This document shows positions 23,789 through 31,590 of a stretch of 61,300 nt of DNA, one piece after another (the first letter of the stretch is position 1; each line of letters opens with the position of its first letter). The notes under the pieces were generated by a model. It worked only from the letters and a program-made list of their open reading frames with translations, was not told the origin of the DNA and did not search any database. The position numbers and the translations under genes are program-made. Where the stretch lies: NCBI GenBank assembly GCA_003225455.1, contig QIAB01000073.1, forward strand, positions 1 to 61,300. Direction: 5' to 3'. The DNA is from Acidobacteriota bacterium. Its GTDB lineage: Bacteria; Acidobacteriota; Terriglobia; Terriglobales; Acidobacteriaceae.

Positions 23789-25506
23789 GTAGAGCCAGAA
23801 TATTAAGAACCGTGCCTAAGGCACTCTGGATTGCATTTTGGATCCAGGCATGGCAGATGGCTAGATGCTCGCCAGCGAAAAATACTCGAGGTTCGTTCGA
23901 TTCGAGTGGATGCGGTTCGCAGAGGAAGCGTTGATAGCGCGATTGTTCGCCAGGCCCAAAAAATGCGAATGCTCCATGTCCAGGATTCTCCTGCTCATCC
24001 CACGAGTGATGTACCACGTTCGCATCGTTGATAAAAGTTCGGCACTTTGGATGTACCTTCTCAACGCACGATAGTATGAGTTCCGTTCGTTGTGTGGCGT
24101 CCAACGCTGCAAATCGCCTTGCATTCGCTCCCCACATGTACGCTGCTGTGAACACCGCGGGTTTCTCAGATAAATGTTTCTGCTTCGCAGTTCGCTTAAC
24201 AGCCCGAACGTTGCTCGCAATGTAACCAGCTCGTACATCGGGGTTCGGTGCTGGAGCGCTGTTGTCCGAGGGATACCATATTTGTTTTGGCAAGATCGGT
24301 GTAACTCCCACCCCCAAAAATCCCATCCTCTTCCCAAAAGCGTTCGTTGGACAATACGATCGTTTTGCCGGAGCTCGCGTAGGAGACATTCGTAAGTGCT
24401 TCGTAGACCTGCGCAGCGAGTGGGGGTTCAAAACGAAGCCGCAGAGTGGCACCTGCCGGGGTCGCACAAATAACGTAGTCAAAATCTCGGTGCTCCTCAC
24501 CGCGATCTGTCCGCCAAAACACTCGAACGTTTGACTTACTTTGGACCTCGATGGCCGTTACGGGGCTGTCCAATGCTACGGTAACGCCGGTTTTGGTTAG
24601 AGCGTCCCGGAAACTATCGATCAAACGAACCATGCCCCCGACGATCTCGTCCTTCTTGGGTTCCTTAAGAGCAAGCTCATTGAGAATGAACTGCAAACAG
24701 GACGCTTGGTCAAACCACACCATGCCCGTTCCACGTCCCAGGTATTCGCACGCGTCGGGACCGAAATATCCAAAACCAGAGCGATAGTCACCTCTCGTCA
24801 GTTGTCCTAGCGAAAATTGCTCGAGTACCCTTAGCCCAGGAGGAATTGCAAATTCTTGAAAAATAGATCTGAAATCTGAGACGCTCAACGCGCTCATGTG
24901 GTATCGGATGAACTGCTCCGCCGCGTCCAAGGGCGACAATCCGATACAAGACAGTCCCGGAGGGCGAAGGTTGAATCGATTTTGAAGATTCCGGAACTTC
25001 TCAATTCGTTCCCGTTGTTCGCGAAGGTACAGGTACGCGTCTGAGTTGTGACTTACAAACTCTCTGGTTTCTAAGTTAAATTTCGTGATGTAATGCCAAA
25101 CGCACCCGTGATTGGCCGGAATTCTCATCGCCCCTAGTTCACCGTATGTATCCTTGTCGAAGTGATGGGTGAACATACGTCCGCCAAGCCGCGAAGCCGC
25201 CTCCAGTAATTGCACTGCGAAACCCTTACAAGACAACTCGTATGCGGCAGTAAGGCCCGCGATGCCTCCTCCAATGACGCAGATTTTTTTGGGGACCTTA
25301 GGTGTCTTGGCTGAGTGAAGTTGCTTCTCCGGAAAACTATAGAGTTCGAAAATAATCTCTTTCAGCAACTCGTCTTGAGCCAGATCGTCGGCTGCTCGCC
25401 GAACGTGATCTGCTGTTGCCACGCTCAACAGCTCATCCAAACGGCTTTCCCACCTTTCCGGATTAAGGTCAACATAGTGGTAAGGGCTGAAAGGCTGGAT
25501 GGACAT
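23781..25506 (-). pseudogene. Flavin amine oxidase (L-amino-acid/monoamine oxidase family), frameshifted
   Basis: The first frame (25506 to about 24275) has the FAD-binding KICVIGGGIAGLTAAYELS and ASRLGGRMFTH of flavin amine oxidases and reaches GGGSYTDLAKT. The protein then continues in a second frame, QIWYPSDNSAPAP through to HLAICHAWIQNAIQSAL, which holds the FAD-contacting ARVFFAGEH-type end (PRVFFAGEHLAI). Joined, they make about 575 residues of a normal oxidase. The shift falls near 24270-24280 in an A-rich stretch (CCAAAACAAATATGG). The ATG 25506 has GGAG six bases upstream. It is either an inactivated gene or a one-base sequence error. Substrate is unknown. Confidence 0.8.
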
Positions 25507-25581
25507 AAGTCACTCCGAGTAGTAGGAGTAGCAACGGATTCTAACCTGCACTGTCGTTATGGACCATAGAAAGACATGAAT

Positions 25582-25610
25582 GGTAGTGGGCTAGCTTTTA
25601 GCCCATTACC
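25582..25610. terminator. Hairpin downstream of the unknown membrane-protein gene
   Basis: TGGGCTA (25587-25593) pairs with TAGCCCA (25599-25605), with outer GGTA/TACC pairing. There is no T-tract on either strand. Confidence 0.35.
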
Positions 25611-25759
25611 ACATGAATTGGTGACGTCAAGCTGCTTATGTAAATAGGTTGAGGGTGGGGGTTTTCCATTCCGATTGAATCTCTGGAAGATGGAGTAGAT
25701 GATGCGGTCGACACCTTCGAGAATCGGAAGCTCGCCGCGTGCCACCGCTCCAGTCGCCG

Positions 25760-26551
25760 TCAAGGCGTGATGTAGATTTCCAAGGTATTCGGATTCTTAA
25801 TCCTCTCTCCCGGAATGTTCTTTTTCTCTATTACGTTTTCTTCCCCGAGCGCATGGATGATAGCGTTGGCGAGGTCATCCATGTTGCCGCCGACGGCAAA
25901 ATACAAACCTGAAGGTGGAACGTTACCGTTTTCGGTTACAAGCATGCCAACTCCATGTGCTTCTGCGGTCAGTCCTGCATCACTCAATGCCGACGCGAGC
26001 TTGCTCGCAAACTCCCGTGTTCGTGGCATCGGTTTCACTGCCCAGACGCCGACGCCCTTGCCAGAAAAGAGCCGCAGCCTGTCTGTTATGCCCTGAGACT
26101 GGGTAGCATTGATAACCAGAGGTCTGGGTGGCGGCGTGCCGATGTTGACGGTTCCTGCAGTTATCCCTCCCTGCTGACCGATTGAAACGACGCTGTTTGG
26201 TGAAATATTGACGCCGCCTCCAGGAATCCCCGATCCGATTCCTCGCGGCTCTTCGGAGCCGGAGCTTACTGGTGACTTCGGGGCGTTTGTCTCTTCCGGC
26301 TTCCGAGGTGGTTTCCCACCTCTTTTTCGATGCTCGTGAAGGGCAGACGGGGGAGGTGTGGTTGCAGCCGCGTCAACACCGGTATTTGAAAGTACCGCCG
26401 CGTGTTGCCTCAAGCTAACGCGGTAACCGCGATCTATCATCCAGCCGAGCCCACCAAATATTACTGTGCCTATGAGAGCGAAAACCAGAATGAACAAACG
26501 CGGTGACTCTATGCCGATTGCTTGGTGTACAGTCTTGGCGAATTCGATCAT
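25760..26551 (-). CDS. Unknown protein with one N-terminal membrane helix
   Basis: 263 residues, not recognised. One membrane segment (LFILVFALIGTVIFGGLGWMI, about 19-39) is followed by a Pro/Lys/Glu-rich linker and then a Gly/Asn-rich stretch (GGGVNISPNSVVSIGQQGG). A C-terminal domain of about 110 residues starts at ITDRLRLFSGKGVGVWAVKP and ends in NTLEIYITP. The C-terminal part has alternating strand/helix character and no evident catalytic residues. It lies upstream of the amine oxidase on the same strand, with about 250 bp between them. Confidence 0.6.
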   Translation of the reverse strand: MIEFAKTVHQAIGIESPRLFILVFALIGTVIFGGLGWMIDRGYRVSLRQHAAVLSNTGVDAAATTPPPSALHEHRKRGGKPPRKPEETNAPKSPVSSGSEEPRGIGSGIPGGGVNISPNSVVSIGQQGGITAGTVNIGTPPPRPLVINATQSQGITDRLRLFSGKGVGVWAVKPMPRTREFASKLASALSDAGLTAEAHGVGMLVTENGNVPPSGLYFAVGGNMDDLANAIIHALGEENVIEKKNIPGERIKNPNTLEIYITP

Positions 26552-26880
26552 ACTGCGGCATTTAATGTTATCACCGAAACTCTCGTAGATATCACGTCGA
26601 CTCCTTGTTGGTGTGCACCGAACTACCCCACTATTTCCTTGACCTCACTTCCCTACCTGCGCGATAAGGGATACATAGCTCAAGCGCAATGTTCACGTCT
26701 TTTCATAACTCATTTGTTTCAAAGATTTTACCTGTAACCCTTTTTAATCCAAGATTTTGCGAAAAATTTTCCCCTCTATCCTGCTGATTGCAATAGATCA
26801 CCGGGGGAGGGGTGGAGCACTCATCGTGGCCTCTTATCAATATCGCATTCCTCGCTGTCAGCACATCGGCGAATAAGGTT

Positions 26881-26900
26881 GGCGGGCGAGGGCGCCCGCC
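26881..26900. repeat. Family-A palindrome interrupting a gene
   Basis: GGCGGGCG-AGGG-CGCCCGCC is a perfect 8-bp stem. It sits exactly between the two halves of the Cys/His motif described for the surrounding gene. Confidence 0.8.
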
Positions 26901-27275
26901 CCACATGCGGCTCCCCGGTGCTGCGAAACGGCGAATACTGCTATTTCCACCGCCGCTGGCAGATGACCAGTGTTGACCTGAGCCAGTCCGTTCACCACGT
27001 CACACCTATGTTCGACTTGCCCGTGCTCGAGGACGCCGACTCCATCCAAATCACGCTCGGGCAAATCATGCGCATGATCGTCTGCCGCCAGGTGGACAGC
27101 AAATCCGCCGGCCTGCTGCTCTATGCCCTGCAGATCGCATCGGCCAACCTGCGCCGCACGCACTTTGAGCCATGTTTTAAACAGCATGTCACGGTAGATT
27201 TGCTCCGCGTCCCTGAAAGGATCCTCGGCGACGACGCCTGGTCCGCCTCCGACTTCAAACACACCAACCGTGTCG

Positions 27276-27523
27276 CGCGGACGCCCTCGCCCGCGGAGGA
27301 GTCTTGTGGAGGGCGGGCGTCCTCGCCCGCCGAAGAGTCTTGTGTGGCGCGGACACTCTTGTCCGCGAACGAATCTTTGCCGGACAAAAAATCCCCCGTG
27401 GCCGAATTGCCCACATCCCCCAAAGAAACTCACGTAGCGCGGACGCCCTCGTCCGCGAACGAATCTTTGCCGGAGAAAAAATCTCCTGTGGCAGAACTGC
27501 CCTCGTCCGCGCATGAATCTTCA
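27276..27523 (+). repeat. Coding repeat tract made of dispersed palindromes
   Basis: Palindromes at 27276-27295, 27312-27331, 27348-27367 and 27438-27457 all lie within one reading frame. Superimposed is a 90-bp tandem unit (27344-27433 and 27434-27523) encoding VART..SANESLP(D/E)KKSPVAELP. The 27312 copy is the exact reverse complement of the intergenic copy at 4812, and the 27348 copy matches the intergenic copy at 48304. Confidence 0.8.
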
Positions 27524-27721
27524 CCCACCTCTTCCCTTCCCTCCGATGCCCACCACCTCGAACTACAAAAAGCCGAGCGCGCTATGACCGGCGCTCTAAA
27601 GGGCGATTGGCGCGATCTAAAAACACTCTTTGAGTTCACCGGAGTCTTTCCCTCTAAAGATGATGACGTGCCTACCACAGACCCATGATGGGTCGACAAT
27701 GGATGTCGAAGAAGGAAGATT

Positions 27722-27797
27722 TGGTGGACCTGGTCGGGATCGAACCGACGACCTCTTCCATGCCATGGAAGCGCGCTCCCAGCTGCGCCACAGGCCC
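27722..27797 (-). tRNA. tRNA-Ala (anticodon GGC)
   Basis: Read on the minus strand, acceptor GGGCCTG pairs with CAGGTCC, including the G3-U70 wobble that identifies alanine tRNAs. The anticodon loop ATGGCAT carries GGC, the T loop is GTTCGAT, and CCA is encoded (27722-27724). Confidence 0.95.
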
Positions 27798-27954
27798 ACT
27801 TGAGTGGAAGAAAATCCTGGCTGGACTTCACAATTTTCACCCACCGGAGAGCGATAGTCAAACCCGCGGCCCCGGGTCGCCATCTATTTTTTTGCGGCCC
27901 ATTTTGCGAAAATGCCGAAACTTAGTATTCTGTCTCGGCATTTCTAACACCTCG

Positions 27955-28653
27955 ATGAAAAGAAGCTCTGCGTATCTCCCCTGTCTATTTCTGGCGCTGG
28001 CGTTTGCGCCAGCGACCGCCCAGGTCAACGGCGCCAACCAGCAAGGATCGCAAGCACCGGTGCCGTACGCATCCGTGAGCCAACTCAATGCGCTCCTCGC
28101 GGAACTCGAGCAGGCATCGCAATCGGCGCAGGCTGACTTGGCCAAAATGCGAATCGAAAAGTGGAAAACCGATGGCGGTACCAAGCGCCAGACACAATCG
28201 AACGTCCAATCCCTCGTGCGCAACCTGCAATCGGCGCTGCCTGAGATTATCGGCCAAGTACGGAATTCTCCCGAGAGCCTGACTTCTACGTTCAAGCTCT
28301 ACCGCAATCTGGACGCGGTCTATGACGTCTTCAGGTCGGTCGTCGAATCGGCGGGAGCTTTCGGCCCGAAGGATGAATTTCAATCCCTCGAAAACGACCT
28401 GAGCGCGCTCGAGCGCTCGCGGCGCTCATTCGGCGATCGCATTGAGAATCTGTCAGGCGCGAAAGAAGTTGAACTGAGTCGCCTTCGTACTGCGCTGCAG
28501 AACGCCCAAGCCAATGCGCAGCCGCCGAAGAAAGTTGTCGTCGATGACACAGAACCTCCCAAGAAACCGGTAAAGAAGAAAGCGACGAAGGCGCCTCCTG
28601 CCAAGCCAAACCCGGCGACCACAACGCCCCAGCCACAACCACAGCCGCAATAG
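27955..28653 (+). CDS. Exported coiled-coil protein of unknown function
   Basis: 232 residues. The signal peptide is MKRSSAYLPCLFLALAFAPA, cleaved near TAQ. The mature part is mostly helical (about 40-185), with LNALLAELEQASQSAQADLA and FQSLENDLSALERSRRSFGD. The tail is Lys/Pro/Gln-rich (KKPVKKKATKAPP). No catalytic motif is seen. The frame is open back to 27685, but that region is the tRNA-Ala gene, so ATG 27955 was chosen. It stands alone, upstream of the sigma factor gene. Confidence 0.72.
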   Translation: MKRSSAYLPCLFLALAFAPATAQVNGANQQGSQAPVPYASVSQLNALLAELEQASQSAQADLAKMRIEKWKTDGGTKRQTQSNVQSLVRNLQSALPEIIGQVRNSPESLTSTFKLYRNLDAVYDVFRSVVESAGAFGPKDEFQSLENDLSALERSRRSFGDRIENLSGAKEVELSRLRTALQNAQANAQPPKKVVVDDTEPPKKPVKKKATKAPPAKPNPATTTPQPQPQPQ

Positions 28654-28923
28654 GACCGGCCAACAAAATTCTCGCGCTGCTGCCTTGTAATTGTTTAATC
28701 CTTCAACCATGGTCACAGCTTTCCTCCGTAATCACTTGTGCCCTTTGTGGTTTCCAAACCACGCTGCAATCCAGTGAAAACAGGCGAGTTTCTATGTTCT
28801 GGAACTCGGGATGACTCCACGGGGTCAAATACAGTAGGCCAATCCGGCCTTTGCTATGCGCCACACGGGTTACTTTTCGGACGGGCTTGCAGCGCCGAAA
28901 GAAACTATAATGGGGGTAACGCC

Positions 28924-30315
28924 ATGAGAGTTATGGCGGGAGCAACCACTTTGGGCGATCTTGCAGGTGCGATAGCAATCCGGAGCCAGGAGTCGGCAAT
29001 CGTCGCCGAACTCAAGGCCGGGTCCGAGGACGCCTACGCCTGGTTGATCGGTCAATTTCACCAACCCATTTACAGCCTGGTGTACCGCATCGTCTCTGAT
29101 CCAGCCGATGCCGCCGATACCACACAAGAAGTTTTCCTGAAAGTCTTCCGAGGAATGAAACACTTCCACGGCCAGTCCAGCCTGAAGACTTGGATTTACC
29201 GTATTGCGGTGCATGAAGCTTCAAATCGCCGCCGCTGGTGGTACCGCCATAAGGCGCGCGAGACCTCGATGGAGCCGTCGCTGAACGATCCCAATCCTGG
29301 CGTCTCAGCTCTGGAAGAGGCGCTGGTAGATCAAGCCGACTCGCCTTTCGAAAACGTGGTTCACGAAGAAATCAGGTCGCACGTCGAACAAGAGCTGCGC
29401 AATGTTCCCGAACCCTACCGCACCACAGTAATCCTGCGTGACCTCGAGGAGATGTCGTACGAAGAGATTGCGGAGATCACCGATGTCTCGCTGGGAACGG
29501 TAAAGTCCCGGCTGACGCGCGGAAGGGATGCGCTACGCCAACGATTGACAGCCTATGTCCGCGAAGTCGGCCCACGAATTGGTTTGCAGGCTCCAGAAGA
29601 GGAAGACTCTCCCCCGACAGATTCCCGGGTTTCTACGCGTGGAGGTGATGCCATGACGTGCGCCCAAGCCAAATCTTTGTTCTCGCCTTATTTAGATGGC
29701 GCGGTGACCGGCACCCAGATGCATGCCATTAACCGGCATCTGCAATCCTGTGCTTGGTGCCGGCGCGAATATATTTCTTTGCAGCAGACCCAGCAATTGC
29801 TGGCGAAGATCGGTTCCCGGAAACCTCCAAGAGATTTGGCACTGAAACTTCGGGTTGCTGTTTCCCAGGAAGCGGCGCATTCTCGTCGCCCACTACTCCA
29901 GAACTTTTTTGTCCGCCTGGAAAATGCTCTGAATGCTTTCATGGTACCGGCCACCGCGGGTCTGGCCACGGCGGTGGTGATTTTCATCCTTCTAATGGGT
30001 TTCCTCGCGCCTTTGCAGGCCGACAATCCCGACGTTCCGCTCATGCTCTACACTGCTCCGCAATTGCAGCAGTCGGCTTTCGGTACAGCGCTCGACTCCA
30101 TCAGCGACGATTCGCTGGTAATTGAAGCCTACGTGGACTCAAACGGACGGGTGCAGGATTACCGCATTCTGTCCAATCCCACTGAGGCAAAGACGCTGCT
30201 GCCGCAGGTGAAGAACATGCTCATCTTCACTACTTTCCGTCCTGCGACCTCGATGGGCAGGCCGACCTCTGGCAAAGCAGTACTCTCGTTCTCAAAAATC
30301 AGCGTTCGCGGCTAG
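28924..30315 (+). CDS. ECF sigma factor fused in frame to a zinc-type anti-sigma factor
   Basis: One open frame of 463 codons. Residues 1-243 form an RpoE-like ECF sigma factor: region 2 with DAADTTQEVFLKVFRGMKHF and LKTWIYRIAVHEASNRRRW, and region 4 with EEMSYEEIAEITDVSLGTVK. Residues 244 on form an anti-sigma factor: MTCAQAKSLFSPYLDG, the HxxxCxxC zinc motif HLQSCAWC, a membrane helix (GLATAVVIFILLMGFLA) and a periplasmic TonB-C-like end (IEAYVDSNGRVQDYRIL). An internal ATG at 29653 with GGAGG seven bases upstream could yield the anti-sigma factor alone. Normally these are two genes with a stop between them. ATG 28924 was chosen; the frame extends further upstream. Confidence 0.8.
   Translation: MRVMAGATTLGDLAGAIAIRSQESAIVAELKAGSEDAYAWLIGQFHQPIYSLVYRIVSDPADAADTTQEVFLKVFRGMKHFHGQSSLKTWIYRIAVHEASNRRRWWYRHKARETSMEPSLNDPNPGVSALEEALVDQADSPFENVVHEEIRSHVEQELRNVPEPYRTTVILRDLEEMSYEEIAEITDVSLGTVKSRLTRGRDALRQRLTAYVREVGPRIGLQAPEEEDSPPTDSRVSTRGGDAMTCAQAKSLFSPYLDGAVTGTQMHAINRHLQSCAWCRREYISLQQTQQLLAKIGSRKPPRDLALKLRVAVSQEAAHSRRPLLQNFFVRLENALNAFMVPATAGLATAVVIFILLMGFLAPLQADNPDVPLMLYTAPQLQQSAFGTALDSISDDSLVIEAYVDSNGRVQDYRILSNPTEAKTLLPQVKNMLIFTTFRPATSMGRPTSGKAVLSFSKISVRG
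29641..29655 (+). promoter_or_regulatory. Internal ribosome binding site and start for the anti-sigma part
   Basis: GGAGG at 29641-29645 is followed after 7 nt by ATG 29653, in frame with the upstream sigma factor. It allows separate initiation of the anti-sigma domain. Confidence 0.6.
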
Positions 30316-30471
30316 GCGTGCAAAACAGTTGCCGTCGTGTTCCGCCCACGGTAACTGGTGGCCATCCTCGACCTCCGACTTAAAACTAATGGCAGGTTCC
30401 GTGTCCTGACGTATGAAACGGAAACTCACGTCGTCGGGAAGTCTCCGGGCAAAACCGGAATCCCACGAGAG

Positions 30472-31458
30472 TCAGTTCGCGGGGGCGGATGCGGCGTGCG
30501 TAACCGTGGGAGCCGAGATCGACGCCATGTCAGGTGTTGTCCACTTAGCTTTCCCATTTTCCAGCTGCAAGCGGTTCATGGTTACGTCCAGCTTGCCGTG
30601 TGCGACCTCGACGAGCAGGAAATGATAGTTGATGTTGTTGTCTTTAAATGGGTCTCCCGCGGCACGTGTAATGCGGTAGGCGTGTGCCCCTCCGCCTCCG
30701 CTGACAAAATATGTGACCCCATTGTGTTCGTGGCGCTCGTAGTTATGGACATGGCCGGAGAACACGACGAAGCGGGCGCGCGCAGACCGTTGCCGCTTCT
30801 CCAGCATTTGGCCCAGCTTCTGCTCTTCCGACCGCGCTGAGTGCCCGCCCCCGTACATTTTTTCGTCCGACGAACTGGTATAAGGCGGGTGGTGGAGAAG
30901 AATGAAAACAAACTCGACCTCGGAAGGTATGTTATCGAGCTTGCTCACAAGCCATTCGCCTTGAGTTCCAGACAACTCTGGCAGGGAGCTGTCGAGCACG
31001 AGCAAGAGCGCATTCCCCGCGCGAACGGAGTAGTAGCGACTGTTTTTCAACTCGGGGAAGCGGTGGAAATAGTTGTCGAGCGCGAGCTTCCCACCGCTTA
31101 CATCGTGATTGCCAAGCACCGGGTACACGGGTATATCGTGCTGGTGCCAGATCGCCGTCTCCGCCGCCCACGTTTTCCAGTCATTGCTATCGTCGCCGTG
31201 ATAAACAATATCCCCGCCCACCGAAACGAAGGCAGGGTGTGCATCAGCTATGGCTTGAACGAGTGTATGCCGCACCGTAGCGTTCGAGTCCGTTGTGTCT
31301 GCAGGATTAGTGAAGCGCGTGTCTGCCAGAAATGCAAAACGGAAAGGGATATCTACCTGGGTGGTCAGCTCAACGGACTGGTTCTGAGCGAAGCATATCG
31401 AAACGGCGGACAACAGCAGCACAAATAATGGACGAGATCTGTGAGCAACGGATGACAT
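30472..31458 (-). CDS. Exported calcineurin-like metallophosphoesterase
   Basis: 328 residues. The signal peptide ends near SICFAQ. The metallophosphatase motifs are in order: FAFLADTRF (motif I, where the usual DxH reads D-T-R), VSVGGDIVYHG, VLGNHD, ILLHHPPY and FSGHVHNYER. The layout resembles purple acid phosphatase-like enzymes that act on phosphoesters in the periplasm. The missing His in motif I may affect the first metal site. The start ATG 31458 has AAGGA upstream. It is convergent with the sigma factor gene. Confidence 0.85.
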   Translation of the reverse strand: MSSVAHRSRPLFVLLLSAVSICFAQNQSVELTTQVDIPFRFAFLADTRFTNPADTTDSNATVRHTLVQAIADAHPAFVSVGGDIVYHGDDSNDWKTWAAETAIWHQHDIPVYPVLGNHDVSGGKLALDNYFHRFPELKNSRYYSVRAGNALLLVLDSSLPELSGTQGEWLVSKLDNIPSEVEFVFILLHHPPYTSSSDEKMYGGGHSARSEEQKLGQMLEKRQRSARARFVVFSGHVHNYERHEHNGVTYFVSGGGGAHAYRITRAAGDPFKDNNINYHFLLVEVAHGKLDVTMNRLQLENGKAKWTTPDMASISAPTVTHAASAPAN

Positions 31459-31590
31459 AGGGTCCTTATCCATCTCCGAAAAAAATCCAGCGGCGCATCA
31501 TTATCTTCTTCGTGTCGCAAGTGTACACAACGCAGCTGAAGCTCCCCTTAATCCCGGAGCTGGAATTTGGCGTCAGGCGCCTGCAGCCTC

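Larger units (their letters stand above)
26826..27688 (+). pseudogene. Putative zinc-binding protein gene split by a palindrome near its 5' end
   Basis: GTG 26826, with GGAG upstream, begins SYQYRIPRCQHIGE and hits a stop at 26874. Directly after a family-A palindrome (26881-26900) another frame continues TCGSPVLRNGEYCYFHRRW. Together these look like one N-terminal Cys/His motif (CQHI...CGSP...CYFH) broken by the element. The rest has a conserved helical region (DSIQITLGQIMRMIVCRQVD, AGLLLYALQIASANLR), then a repeat-encoded low-complexity tail and a final helix. The downstream part could still be translated from TTG 26879. The function of the family is unknown; I associate it with Acidobacteriota. 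Confidence 0.6.

Noticed and set aside
25557-25763. A 68-codon minus-strand frame starting TTG and overlapping the stop of the unknown membrane protein by TTGA
   Set aside because: It runs through a hairpin and repeat-like DNA, has no ribosome site and no recognisable sequence; kept only as a possibility.
27276-27523. CRISPR array
   Set aside because: The repeats are palindromes and a 90-bp coding unit, without uniform repeats and unique spacers; no cas genes are present.
27685-27954. In-frame 5' extension of the exported coiled-coil gene
   Set aside because: It covers the tRNA-Ala gene on the other strand.
28906-28911. TATAAT upstream of the sigma factor start
   Set aside because: No -35 at suitable spacing, and it would place the transcript start almost at the ATG.
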